Shown: piece after piece, positions 1-8,379 of the stretch | How positions within the stretch are numbered: the stretch's first letter is position 1 | Layout of the letters: each line of letters opens with the position of its first letter | Assembly (NCBI RefSeq): GCF_003337575.1 | Contig: NZ_QPJM01000027.1 | Location: 1-38,475 of the forward strand | Direction of reading: 5' to 3' | Length of the DNA: 38,475 nucleotides | DNA from: Phyllobacterium bourgognense | GTDB lineage: Bacteria; Pseudomonadota; Alphaproteobacteria; Rhizobiales; Rhizobiaceae | Program-made: the position numbers and the translations under genes | Notes under the pieces: generated by a model | The model's input: only the letters and a program-made list of their open reading frames with translations | What the model was told of the DNA's origin: nothing | Database searches by the model: none

Positions 1-114
1 TCCATGGGCTATAAAGTGCCCGGCCACTTGCTGCGTCCGCAGCAGTACATAACCAAGCTTCGAGAGATGAATGGGGGGCCGAATGCGATTGGTTATACCG
101 GGCCTGCGGGTTAG
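1..114 (+). CDS. C-terminal fragment of an unknown protein (5' truncated by window edge)
   Basis: Frame 1 is open from the first base to a TAG at 112-114 and gives a 37-residue tail that starts SMGYKVPGHLLRP and ends NAIGYTGPAG. The amino-acid mix looks coding, but no family was recognised and the N-terminus lies outside the window. It could equally be a chance open stretch. No terminator is visible just after it. The tail points toward the decayed CusF-like gene on the other strand. Confidence 0.35.
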   Translation, partial: SMGYKVPGHLLRPQQYITKLREMNGGPNAIGYTGPAG

Positions 115-253
115 ATTGTGAAGAAGGGCGTTTTCGAGTGTCTGTCCGCTGGACCCACCCGCCCTTAGATCGGGCTTGTAGCGCGGAACACCTCCCCGCG
201 ATGTTTCGGTTCAAAATCGAGATCAAGAAGGGCATAGTAGCTTCGGTCTTTCC

Positions 254-288
254 AAAAAATAACACCAGCGGCTATGTACAGCCGCTGG
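254..288 (-). terminator. Intrinsic terminator of the CusF-like gene
   Basis: A perfect 9-bp stem (CCAGCGGCT at 265-273, AGCCGCTGG at 280-288) with a 6-base loop is followed on the minus strand by GTGTTATTTTTT. This is a classical rho-independent terminator placed downstream of the minus-strand copper-binding pseudogene. Confidence 0.7.
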
Positions 289-344
289 CGTCTTGCAATT
301 GAAGGTGACTAGAGTCAGCATTTCTTCGGAGCCGCTGATAACAA

Positions 345-657
345 TCGGTTGCCGGGAATTATCTAACTGAATTACCGTGAGCTTGCCGTTGACCTTCTCG
401 GCGAAATTCGGTCGCTTTGGTTTTGCCTTGGCAAGCAGAGCATTGTCGCTGACAACGAACCACCATCGTCATTGCTGGCATGTCCAAACTTTTGAGTGCC
501 TCATGGTTGATGGTAAGGTTCTTCTGCTTGAGATCAATTTTCTTTACCTCGCCCTTGGTGAATTCGGCAGCCAATGAAACAGTCGAAATTGCAGTTGTGG
601 CAAATGCGATCAACGCGCATCACAACTGGAGCCTGCTCTCTGGTACACGCCGTTCAT
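345..657 (-). pseudogene. CusF-like periplasmic copper-binding protein, frameshifted
   Basis: CusF-type proteins are small periplasmic copper carriers with a conserved MPAMTM core. The minus strand encodes a signal-peptide-like start (AFATTAISTVSLAAEF), then KGEVKKIDLKQKNLTI and the motif LDMPAMTMV, in which the Met residues are the copper ligands of the family. Straight after this motif the frame is lost. The homologous continuation (SDNALLAKAKP, then AEKVNGKLTVIQLDN) reads in the neighbouring frame, so an extra base is inferred near 458-462. Upstream, the natural ATG (657-655) reads MNGVYQRAGSS but reaches a stop near 610, so a second indel is likely there. The segment that normally reads KVGDxIxF is also shortened. 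Two or more lesions make a functional product unlikely. No copper pump, oxidase or other efflux gene is visible nearby, so this looks like a relic. The exact ends are uncertain because no original stop codon could be identified. Confidence 0.7.
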
Positions 658-815
658 CGTATTCTCAAGGCTCGTATTACTCATTTTCTTGCACACTTAT
701 TACTTATTTCACCCGATGCCTAATATACATTCCCCCACCTTTCTATTATACATCTCCCCAAGTTTATGTTATCAATTTCACCGCCCCCGGCTAAGTCACC
801 GCGACTGGAAAACAA
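658..815. other. AT-rich, pyrimidine-biased intergenic region upstream of the ATPase
   Basis: This stretch is much richer in A+T than the surrounding genes, and its plus strand is rich in pyrimidines. It contains TAATAT and TATTATA sequences that could serve as -10 boxes, but no well-spaced -35 box was found. It presumably holds the promoter of the ATPase gene that starts at 816. Confidence 0.35.
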
Positions 816-2105
816 ATGGATGCCTCCCTGCTCCCGCGCCATCTAAAAGCGGAACTTATCGAGGCCCTTCGCTCGGCGCGAGTTGTGAACATTATCGGTC
901 CCCGCCAAGTCGGGAAGACTACGCTTGTTAGAGATTTGCTGGATGTTGGAAAATTCGTCACGTTGGATGAAGAGAACGTGCTAGCAGCGATGGAAGCTGA
1001 TCCCGTCGGGCAGATTGATGCGCTTGTGTCCGAAGCGGGTGAAACACCTCTCATTATAGATGAGGCGCAACGATCAAAACGCCTAGCGCTTGCCATCAAG
1101 AAGATCGTCGACGAACGGCGCAGAATGGGGCAATTCATCCTGACTGGGTCTTCGAACGTATTTACATCCGCGCATGTCGCGGACTCCCTCGCTGGCCGAG
1201 TCCAGACCTTGACGATGCTCCCGATGAGCGTCGCCGAAATAAGTCAGAAAGGGCCTGCGCGAATTCTGGATTGGGCCAACCGAGCCGAGAGACCAACGCT
1301 TGCCGATTTGCCGATGCCGGATAAAGTCTCAAGGAGCACATACGTCGATATAATGCTGGCAGGGGGATATCCTGAGATTCGCAGCTTAGAGGACCGCCGA
1401 CGCAGACGCCGTTACCGAGACTACGTGGATACGATTGTCGAACGGGATGTTGCTGATATCCTCGAAATCAGGAGATCTGACGCGATGCGTCGGTTGATCG
1501 ATCAACTCGCCGCACGAATTGCCAACGAACTCAATGTCCAGGACCTCAGCGGGAAGATTGGCATCCAGCGCAAGACAATGGATACATATTTGGACGTATT
1601 GACCAAACTGGCACTCCTGGTGAGGCTTCCTGCTTGGACATCCGGCGAGGTCGGTCGCGACATCCGCCATCCAAAGATTCACATCGTCGACACAGGGATA
1701 GTCGCCGCATTGAGAAACTTGACGTCGGCCAGCTTCGCTATCGATGCCAACCCAACCGGGCTTGGAGCTATTCTTGAGGCATTTGTGCACAATGAGTTGC
1801 AGAAGTCGCTTCCATACCAAAAAAGCGATTGGCGACTTTACCACTGGCGTCATCAGCGGGGACCCGAGATCGACATTGTCGCAGAAGCGGATAGGACGCT
1901 CGTAGGTTTTGAAATGAAAGCAGGAGCTACTGTTGATTCGAACGATTTTCGGCACCTGAAATGGTTCCGCGATGAAGGGCCAGGAAAAACGTGGAATGTT
2001 GTCGGGATCGTGATTTATCTTGGAGACCGCCCCCTGAGCTTTGGCCCAAAGCTCTTCGCGTTGCCTTTGTCCGCGTTTTGGGCTTTTTCCCAGATGACTG
2101 ACTAA
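816..2105 (+). CDS. AAA family ATPase with DUF4143 domain
   Basis: This 429-residue protein has the architecture of the AAA_14/DUF4143 family. Residues 28-36 form a Walker A loop (GPRQVGKTT), 80-85 a Walker B strand (IIDEAQ), and 109-114 a sensor-like LTGSSN. Residues about 200-300 carry the helical DUF4143 segment. The C-terminus contains E321...E327, E351-I-D353 and E366-M-K368, a spacing that resembles the PD-(D/E)XK nuclease-like fold proposed for this family. The length matches the family (about 400-450). The ATG at 816 follows a weak GGAAAAC. Family members are widespread in accessory DNA and their biological role is poorly defined; roles in toxin-antitoxin or defence settings have been suggested. 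No partner gene lies next to it here, and its neighbours are broken genes on the opposite strand. I see no frame lesion, so it appears intact. Its function is unknown. Confidence 0.88.
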   Translation: MDASLLPRHLKAELIEALRSARVVNIIGPRQVGKTTLVRDLLDVGKFVTLDEENVLAAMEADPVGQIDALVSEAGETPLIIDEAQRSKRLALAIKKIVDERRRMGQFILTGSSNVFTSAHVADSLAGRVQTLTMLPMSVAEISQKGPARILDWANRAERPTLADLPMPDKVSRSTYVDIMLAGGYPEIRSLEDRRRRRRYRDYVDTIVERDVADILEIRRSDAMRRLIDQLAARIANELNVQDLSGKIGIQRKTMDTYLDVLTKLALLVRLPAWTSGEVGRDIRHPKIHIVDTGIVAALRNLTSASFAIDANPTGLGAILEAFVHNELQKSLPYQKSDWRLYHWRHQRGPEIDIVAEADRTLVGFEMKAGATVDSNDFRHLKWFRDEGPGKTWNVVGIVIYLGDRPLSFGPKLFALPLSAFWAFSQMTD

Positions 2106-2245
2106 GCTCGGTGCGCAGTTGGCACGCGATGCTATCTTTCCGTGCAGTGCGGCACAGATTTTTGTGCTGAGACCAAGGGGGCATTTGCTACCGAAGTATC
2201 GGCCCAACCTAAGGGTCGGCCTTCCATCTAAGCCGGAGCCATTGG

Positions 2246-2811
2246 TTATCCCAAAACAACGACCGTCGCACCGACGCCGACATGTTCGTACAACTAATGA
2301 CGTGATCGTTCGTCATTCGGATACATCCATTCGACACCGCCGTTCCAATGGTCCAGGGCTCATTTGTGCCATGGATGCGGTAGTAGGTGTCACGTCCGTC
2401 GCGGTAGAGGTAAATCGCACGGGCTCCGAGTGGGTTTTCTGGACCACCATCCACACCAACCGCATATTTTCCGTATTTAGCAGGGTCCCTTGTGATCATG
2501 TCATCTGTGGGAATCCATCGTGGCCAGGCCGCTTTGCGACCCACTACGGCCTTACCTGACCATGCGAGACCTGCGCGGCCGACGCCGATGCCGTAGCGGC
2601 GTGCGCTGAACGGACTCTCGATAAGATACAGGAACCTGTTTTTCGGGTCGACCACCACCGACCCGGCTGGCAGATCACTTTCGTAGGGAACGCTTTGCGG
2701 CTCGAATTTCGGATCGAGCTGAAAGCTCCTTTTCTTCGTTTGTCCCAAGACCGAGCTCGGTATCCACACAGCTGCAGCCAATCCTGCAATGAACCATCGT
2801 GACATCCTCAT
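2246..2811 (-). CDS. L,D-transpeptidase (YkuD family), C-terminus frameshifted
   Basis: YkuD-family enzymes cross-link peptidoglycan or attach proteins to it in the periplasm, using a Cys nucleophile. The protein begins with a signal peptide (MRMSRWFIAGLAAAVWIPSSVLG) and contains the catalytic signature YRIHGTNEP...SNGCIRM with the essential His and Cys. After NDHVI the open frame runs into an unrelated tail (SCTNMSASVRRSLFWD...) and stops only at 2209. The expected family ending (YEHVGVGATVVVLG, then stop at 2248-2246) is present in the adjacent frame. One base has therefore been lost near 2291-2298. The coordinates given are those of the restored gene; the uncorrected frame is 2209-2811. 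The catalytic residues precede the lesion, so partial activity is conceivable, but the last beta-strand is altered. The start is ATG 2811, with a second ATG at 2805. Confidence 0.82.
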
Positions 2812-2989
2812 TGGTTTCCCTGGACGCCGCAGCTAATTCAGCAGGCAAACCGAGCGGGCGGCGATCACGATACCGAACAACATGCTCGGGAAAAATCGTA
2901 ATCACCGTTCGGATTTTCCAATGTTATAACGCTACAAAATTGTCATTGTGTAGACAGCGGACGCGGCCAAACGCGTCGATTAAATTGTT

Positions 2990-3018
2990 TTGACAGGTCG
3001 CTTTGCCGGGTGTGCACT
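2990..3018 (+). promoter_or_regulatory. Possible sigma70 promoter of the cupin gene
   Basis: TTGACA at 2990-2995 is a perfect -35 box. The hexamer 17 bases downstream (TGCACT, 3013-3018) is a poor -10 box. The transcript would start about 40 bases before the cupin ATG and would include a small GCGGG/CCCGC hairpin at 3027-3041. Confidence 0.35.
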
Positions 3019-3063
3019 ACTCCCGTGCGGGTGCATCCCGCATGCAAAAAATGGGAGGAAGCC

Positions 3064-3492
3064 ATGAAAGACATAAACCGTCGGTCGGCATTGGCACTCG
3101 GTTTAGCGGCGACCGCCGCAACGCCTCTGCTCATTTCGGCAGGCCCAGCCGTGGCCAAGACCAAGGAGTACGGCAAAACGGATGGCAAGGAGCTTGCCCC
3201 TGGTGTCAGGTTAGTTGAGTTGGGCACGTTTAAGTCAGATATCCCCGCCTACAAGAGCATCAACATGGTAGATATCGTATTTCAGCCCGGCGCGGTGGCC
3301 GCGCCAAGCATGATGGACAATGACATGCTGTGTTACATCACTGCGGGTGAATTCACGATCAAGAAGCCAGACAGGGAATTCAAGATCAAAGAAGGCGAGA
3401 TGTACGCCTGTGCCAAAGGCACAACGGACGGGGCCACAAACACCAGCAACGCAGTTGGGATTCACACGATAGGCATTCTGATCCCTGCCTGA
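3064..3492 (+). CDS. Tat-exported cupin-domain protein
   Basis: This is a 142-residue secreted protein. The ATG at 3064 is chosen over the upstream GTG-type frame extension because GGGAGGA sits at ideal distance and because a twin-arginine signal follows at once (NRRSALALG with R6-R7, then a hydrophobic stretch ending AGPAVAK). Export through the Tat system implies folding or cofactor loading in the cytoplasm. The remainder is a single small beta-barrel cupin with the motifs FQPGAVAAPSMMDNDM, YITAGEFTI and KEGEMYACAKGTTDGATN. The histidines that normally bind metal in cupin motifs 1 and 2 are not present at the expected places, so this copy is unlikely to bind metal in the usual way. It stands alone, divergent from the L,D-transpeptidase gene. 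Its substrate is unknown. Confidence 0.82.
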   Translation: MKDINRRSALALGLAATAATPLLISAGPAVAKTKEYGKTDGKELAPGVRLVELGTFKSDIPAYKSINMVDIVFQPGAVAAPSMMDNDMLCYITAGEFTIKKPDREFKIKEGEMYACAKGTTDGATNTSNAVGIHTIGILIPA

Positions 3493-4231
3493 ACATACTT
3501 AGCGTTTCTCCGGCTGGCTCCTGCCATGAAGTGCTATCGGTCGAGAGTCCAGCCGGATGCCGATAATTCCTATCAGAATGAGTTGATGTTACTCTTTCTT
3601 AAAAACAGTAATATCAACCTCACCCCAGTGCAGAGTGCCTGGTCGCCTGCGTTCCTTTACACATTAACCCACGTTTAGTTTCCTGTCGGGACCAGGAAGC
3701 CCCGCGACGCGAAGCGCGCACGAAATCCCGTCTATGACGTAAATTTCCGACGTTATCTTTCAGTTGCTGAAGATGCGCCTGGGTCGGATCATTGTCCCGG
3801 GCCAGTGTATTTGACGAGGGACGGCGCTGTCCGGGGGCTGCCAGGACCAAAACAACCTGCCCCTCGCCTCGCGCGTGCATGCGGATCAACGCGGAGAGAT
3901 TTCTTGTCCGCGCGCGGTGCACGAGGACAGCGAAGATGGTCTCGATCGCAATCGGGAGTTCTTCAGCATGGTACGGCGTTGTAGGCAAAGATGGGTAACG
4001 CCGTTTACATAAGTAAAGGGGAGCATCCGCAACCAAAGTAAAAACACCCGCCCCCCGTTCGAGGTTCGTCGTCTTGCTTGATACTGCTGTTTCCCGTTTC
4101 GGCCGGCCGGCCGCCGGGTATCATCACGCCGCCCCCCGCTTGCTAAACCCGAAATGTTGGCTCTTCAAGATCCTGTCGGTCAGGGTTGGCTACTTCACCG
4201 AAACATTGTCCTGTCGGAACGACGCGCTTAC
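3493..4231. other. 739-bp gap with no convincing gene
   Basis: Between the cupin and tdh nothing is supported as a gene. An inverted repeat CCGGCTGG (3510-3517) / CCAGCCGG (3549-3556) with a 31-base loop lies just after the cupin stop but has no T-run. A minus-strand open frame of 138 codons (4036-3620) lacks a ribosome-binding site, is rich in Arg and Ala, and matches no family I know. A GC-rich tract of repeated GGCC units sits near 4100-4115. No tRNA-like cloverleaf was seen. The stretch may hold decayed accessory DNA. Confidence 0.5.
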
Positions 4232-5266
4232 TTACCAGCTCAAAACCACCTTGCCTGAACTGCCAGACCGCATCGCATCGAAGCCAGACTGGAAATCATC
4301 GATCGGTAATCTGTGCGTGATGATGGGCGACAGATCGAGACCTCCTTGCACGAAGGCAATCATCTTGTACCAGGTCTCGAACATTTCGCGGCCATAGATA
4401 CCTTTGAGATTAAGCATCTTGAAGATCACCTTGTTCCAGTCGATCTCGAAACCTGTCGGCGCAATGCCGAGAATGGCAATCTTGCCACCATTGTTCATCT
4501 TGTCGATCATGTCGCGAAAAGCTGGTGCTGCACCGGACATTTCCAACCCGACATCAAAACCCTCGGTCATGCCGATGTCCTTCATCACGTCGGTGAGATT
4601 TTGCGTCGACGCATCGACCACATGATCTATCCCGAGTTTGCGGGCAAGCGCCAGGCGCGCAGGATTGATGTCGGTGATGACGACCTTGCGGGCTCCTGAG
4701 CGCTTTGCAACCAGGGCGCCCATGATGCCGATGGGGCCTGCACCGGTTACAAGCACATCTTCGCCAACGAGATCGAAGCTCAGAGCCGTATGCACGGCGT
4801 TGCCAAAGGGATCGAAGATCGCAGCGATTTCATCGGAAATATCGTCTGGGATCGGTACGACATTGTTTTCCGGAATGCAGACATACTCGCCGAAGGAACC
4901 AGGCCGGTGTACGCCGACACCGAGCGTGTTACGGCAGAGATGGCCCCTGCCGGCACGGCAATTGCGGCAAATGCCGCAGACGATATGGCCCTCGCCGGAG
5001 ACACGCTGCCCGACCTTGTATTTGGTCACGGCAGAACCAATTTCGGCAATCTCGCCACTGAACTCATGACCCACGACCATCGGCACCGGGATCGTGGCCT
5101 CAGCCCACTTGTCCCAGTTGTAGATATGCACATCAGTGCCGCAGATGGCCGACTTTTTGACCCGGATCAGCACGTCGTTTGGACCGGGCTCCGGAACCGG
5201 AACGCGCTCCATCCAAATCCCGGGTTCCGCCTTTGCCTTGACCAGCGCCTTCATCATGTTCGACAT
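4232..5266 (-). CDS. tdh: L-threonine 3-dehydrogenase
   Basis: Oxidises L-threonine to 2-amino-3-ketobutyrate with NAD+ in the cytoplasm; the product is passed to Kbl. The 344-residue protein is a zinc-dependent medium-chain dehydrogenase: catalytic zinc site C42-G-T-D with H67-E68, structural zinc cysteines C97, C100, C103 and C111, and an NAD-binding GAGPIG in the middle. Motifs typical of Tdh ([23 protein letters not shown]) are present. The open frame extends upstream into kbl, but the ATG at 5266 ([10 protein letters not shown]) lies one base after the kbl stop with GGAG upstream, so this start is preferred. A second ATG at 5257 is possible. Length matches the family (about 341-343). It is the second gene of a kbl-tdh operon. 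Confidence 0.95.
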   Translation of the reverse strand: MSNMMKALVKAKAEPGIWMERVPVPEPGPNDVLIRVKKSAICGTDVHIYNWDKWAEATIPVPMVVGHEFSGEIAEIGSAVTKYKVGQRVSGEGHIVCGICRNCRAGRGHLCRNTLGVGVHRPGSFGEYVCIPENNVVPIPDDISDEIAAIFDPFGNAVHTALSFDLVGEDVLVTGAGPIGIMGALVAKRSGARKVVITDINPARLALARKLGIDHVVDASTQNLTDVMKDIGMTEGFDVGLEMSGAAPAFRDMIDKMNNGGKIAILGIAPTGFEIDWNKVIFKMLNLKGIYGREMFETWYKMIAFVQGGLDLSPIITHRLPIDDFQSGFDAMRSGSSGKVVLSW

Positions 5267-5267
5267 G

Positions 5268-6464
5268 CTATTTAGCTCCAATGATGCCGAGATCGCGCCC
5301 GACTTCAGCAAAAACCTCGATCACACGAGCGACGTCTGCGCTGGTGTGGGCGGCGGACATTTGGGTGCGGATGCGAGCTTGGCCTTTTGGCACCACGGGG
5401 AAGGCGAAACCGATGACATAAACGCCCTTGTCCAGCATGCGCGAGGCCATTTCCTGCGCCAGCGTCGCTTCGCCAAGCATCACCGGAATGATAGGATGAT
5501 CGGCGCCGGCCAGATTAAAGCCAAGCTTTGTCATATCGCGGCGAAAATGCGCGGCATTGGCGCTGAGGCGCGCGCGCAGGTCCGCGCCCTGGTCAATCAG
5601 ATCGAACACTTTCAGCGATGCTGCCGCAATGACAGGCGCCAAAGTGTTTGAGAAAAGATAGGGCCGGGAGCGCTGACGCAGCCAGTCGACCACTTCGCGC
5701 TTGCCGGATGTATAGCCGCCCGAAGCCCCGCCCAGCGCCTTACCCAGTGTACCGGTAATGATATCGACACGGCCTTCGACGCCGCAATGCTCGGCGGAGC
5801 CGCGACCGTTTTTGCCGACAAAGCCCACGGCATGGCTGTCGTCCACCATGACCATGGCACCGTGTTTCTCGGCAAGGTCGCAAACACCCTGCAGATTGGC
5901 GATGATGCCGTCCATCGAAAACACGCCGTCGGTCGCAATCATCTTGAAGCGACTGCCTTCGGCTTTCTTCAATTCCTCTTCCAGCGCTGCCATGTCATTA
6001 TTGGCGTAGCGGAAACGTTTGGCCTTGGAGAGACGCACGCCATCGATGATCGAGGCATGGTTGAGCGCATCGGAAATGATAGCGTCTTCCTCGCCGAGCA
6101 ACGTTTCGAACAGGCCGCCATTGGCATCGAAACAGCTGGAATAAAGGATTGTGTCCTCCAAACCGAGAAAGCTGGAGATGCGGGCTTCAAGCTGTTTGTG
6201 TTCCTCCTGCGTGCCGCAGATGAAGCGTACCGATGCCATGCCATAGCCGTAGCGGTCGAGCGCTGCCTTGCCCGCTGCTGCAAGTTCTTCGTTGTCAGCA
6301 AGCCCGAGGTAATTGTTGGCACAGAAGTTGAGCACCTTTGCACCCGAATCCACAACGATCTGTCCGGCTTGTTTGGAGGTGATGACGCGCTCGGTCTTAT
6401 AAAGCCCGGACTGTTTCAGCCCCTCGAGTTCGGAAGACAGGTGATCGATAAAAGGCTTGGACAT
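5268..6464 (-). CDS. kbl: Glycine C-acetyltransferase (2-amino-3-ketobutyrate CoA ligase)
   Basis: A PLP-dependent fold-type I enzyme that cleaves 2-amino-3-ketobutyrate with CoA to glycine and acetyl-CoA. It has 398 residues, the same as the E. coli enzyme. Residues visible are the cofactor-binding VDDSHAVG (D208, H211) and the Schiff-base lysine in GTLGKALGG (K242). The ATG at 6464 is preceded by CAGGAAAAG. It is translated first, with tdh starting one base after its stop, as expected for enzymes handling an unstable intermediate. The upstream gene, the peptide-type ABC ATPase, lies on the same strand 85 bp away, with no strong terminator between, so read-through from that cluster is possible. 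Confidence 0.96.
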   Translation of the reverse strand: MSKPFIDHLSSELEGLKQSGLYKTERVITSKQAGQIVVDSGAKVLNFCANNYLGLADNEELAAAGKAALDRYGYGMASVRFICGTQEEHKQLEARISSFLGLEDTILYSSCFDANGGLFETLLGEEDAIISDALNHASIIDGVRLSKAKRFRYANNDMAALEEELKKAEGSRFKMIATDGVFSMDGIIANLQGVCDLAEKHGAMVMVDDSHAVGFVGKNGRGSAEHCGVEGRVDIITGTLGKALGGASGGYTSGKREVVDWLRQRSRPYLFSNTLAPVIAAASLKVFDLIDQGADLRARLSANAAHFRRDMTKLGFNLAGADHPIIPVMLGEATLAQEMASRMLDKGVYVIGFAFPVVPKGQARIRTQMSAAHTSADVARVIEVFAEVGRDLGIIGAK

Positions 6465-6549
6465 GGCTTTTCCTGCTCTGCGCCTGATGATGGGGCAACT
6501 CTGGCAATGTCATGTCACGATCAGGTCGATGTCTCAAGCCCCGGCTTGA

Positions 6550-8364
6550 TCAGAGTTGAACCAGATGTCCCGACGAAACCTCGGCATATTGACGGATCGG
6601 AACTGCGAAATCCGGTGGCCGAACGGGGCTTTTGATCTCGTCATTGGATACAGGCCGCTTTACACCTCGCCGCGAAGGATCGGGAACGGGCACTGCAGAA
6701 ATCAGCTTTCTCGTATAGGGATGCTGCGGATTTTCGAAGATCGCCGCGCGCGGCCCGATTTCGACGATTTCGCCAAGATACATGACCGCGATGCGGTGGC
6801 TGACTCGTTCCACCACGGCGATATCGTGCGAGATGAACAGATAGGCGAGGTTCAGGCTAGCCTGCAGGTCGAGCAGAAGGTTGATGACCTGCGCCTTTAT
6901 CGAGACGTCGAGTGCCGAGACGGATTCGTCAGCAACGATGATCTTCGGGTCGAGTGCCAGTGCGCGGGCAATGCAGACGCGCTGACGCTGGCCGCCGGAG
7001 AATTCATGCGGATAGCGACTTGCCATTGCTTGCGCGAGGCCCACACGCTCCAGTAGATCGGCCACACGCTCACGTGCTTCGGCACGGGTTCCAAGCTTGT
7101 GTTCCAGATACGGCTCGGCAATGGCCGCGCCGACCGTCATACGCGGATTGAGGCTCGCAAACGGATCCTGGAATATCATCTGCATGGTCCGGCGCATGTC
7201 GCGCAATTGCTTCGGGTCCATGGTCAGCACATCCCGGCCATTGAGCAGGACTTCGCCAGCCTGCGCTGGAACGAGGCGCATGATCGAGCGTCCCGTCGTT
7301 GATTTTCCGCAGCCGGATTCGCCAACGAGCGAAAGCGTTTCGCCGGGCTGCAATGTGAAGGAAAGATTTTCGACAGCGTGCACCCGGCCCTCAAGCTGGC
7401 CGAACATGCCGGAATGGATGTTGAAACGCGTCGTAAGATTGCGCACATCCAGAAGCGGCTGGACCCCCGCTTGCACCGTATCGGCCGCTTCGACCGGCGT
7501 ATCGGATGTGCCGGTAGCGCGATCGACCACCGGAAATCGCAAAGGCCGCTCGTGCCCTTTCATCGAGCCCAGAACCGGAACTGCCGAAAGCAGCGAACGC
7601 GTGTACGGATGCTGCGGCCGCGCGAAGATATCCTCGGTCTTGCCGGTTTCGACCGCCTCGCCATTATACATGACCACGGTCCGGTCGGCGATCTCCGCCA
7701 CAACGCCCATATCGTGGGTGATAAAGAGAACAGAGGCACCCTCCTCGTCCTGCAACAATTTTATAAGATCGAGGATCTGGCCCTGAATGGTCACGTCCAG
7801 AGCTGTGGTTGGTTCATCGGCGATAAGCAGTTTTGGTTTGCTCGCCAGAGCCATCGCGATCATCACGCGCTGACGCATCCCGCCCGAGAAGCGATGTGGA
7901 TACTCATTGAATCGCGATTTCGCGGCAGGTATCCGCACCTTTTCGAGAAGCCGGATGGTTTCTGCCTTGGCCTCGGCACGCGAGATGTTGTGATGGCAAA
8001 GTAGTGCCTCACTGATCTGTTGGCCCACCGTGAACAGCGGATTGAGGCTGGTCATTGGTTCTTGGAAAATCATCGCGACGTCATTGCCGCGGATGCCGCG
8101 CATCTGGCTCTCCGGCAGGGCAAGAATGTCCTTTCCTCCCAGCATGATTTTCCCCTCGATACGGCTCTTGTCCTTTTGCAAAAGCCGCATGACAGAAAGC
8201 GATGTGACGCTCTTTCCGGACCCGGATTCGCCCACAATCGCCACGGTCTCGCCGGGCGCAACGTGGAAGGAGACGTTGCGCACCACCGGCCGCCACTGAC
8301 CATCGGCCAAGAAAGATGTGGTCAGGTTCGAAACCGACAGAACGGGGGCGATGGGCGTTTCCAT
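6550..8364 (-). CDS. Dipeptide/oligopeptide-type ABC transporter, fused double ATPase
   Basis: Provides energy for an Opp/Dpp-type importer. The 604-residue protein is a fusion of two ATPase halves like DppD plus DppF (the GsiA arrangement). The first half has Walker A GESGSGKS at about 45-52, signature FSGGMRQRV and Walker B LLIADEPT. The second half has Walker A GESGCGKST, signature FSGGQRQRV and IIVADESVSALDV. Each half ends with the oligopeptide-type extension (QHPYTRSLLSAVP and QHPYTRKLISAVP). The start has a GGAGGA ribosome site at good spacing. It follows the SelA-like gene by 15 bp in one operon. The matching permeases and binding protein are encoded about 4 kb away on the same strand, beyond the IclR gene, so the transporter is split over two transcripts. 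A small CAAGCC/GGCTTG hairpin lies at its stop codon. Confidence 0.93.
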   Translation of the reverse strand: METPIAPVLSVSNLTTSFLADGQWRPVVRNVSFHVAPGETVAIVGESGSGKSVTSLSVMRLLQKDKSRIEGKIMLGGKDILALPESQMRGIRGNDVAMIFQEPMTSLNPLFTVGQQISEALLCHHNISRAEAKAETIRLLEKVRIPAAKSRFNEYPHRFSGGMRQRVMIAMALASKPKLLIADEPTTALDVTIQGQILDLIKLLQDEEGASVLFITHDMGVVAEIADRTVVMYNGEAVETGKTEDIFARPQHPYTRSLLSAVPVLGSMKGHERPLRFPVVDRATGTSDTPVEAADTVQAGVQPLLDVRNLTTRFNIHSGMFGQLEGRVHAVENLSFTLQPGETLSLVGESGCGKSTTGRSIMRLVPAQAGEVLLNGRDVLTMDPKQLRDMRRTMQMIFQDPFASLNPRMTVGAAIAEPYLEHKLGTRAEARERVADLLERVGLAQAMASRYPHEFSGGQRQRVCIARALALDPKIIVADESVSALDVSIKAQVINLLLDLQASLNLAYLFISHDIAVVERVSHRIAVMYLGEIVEIGPRAAIFENPQHPYTRKLISAVPVPDPSRRGVKRPVSNDEIKSPVRPPDFAVPIRQYAEVSSGHLVQL

Positions 8365-8379
8365 GAGCTATCCTCCGGG

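Noticed and set aside
165..305. Minus-strand stretch reading IFWKDRSYYALLDLDFEPKHRGEVF before a stop
   Set aside because: It looks somewhat protein-like but has no start codon, begins just after another stop and contains the terminator hairpin. It is too short to call.
1386..2207. 273-codon minus-strand open frame under the ATPase gene
   Set aside because: It lies almost wholly antisense to the well-supported AAA/DUF4143 gene and shows no family features.
3620..4036. 138-codon minus-strand open frame
   Set aside because: No ribosome site, arginine-rich composition, no recognisable motif and no promoter. Listed only within the gap description.
4041..4090. tRNA-like GTTCGAG near 4058
   Set aside because: No matching T-arm, anticodon arm or acceptor stem could be formed around it.
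6496..6558. 8-bp inverted repeat CAACTCTG/CAGAGTTG between the ABC ATPase and kbl
   Set aside because: The 47-base loop and absence of a T-run make it unconvincing as a terminator, and it may be chance.
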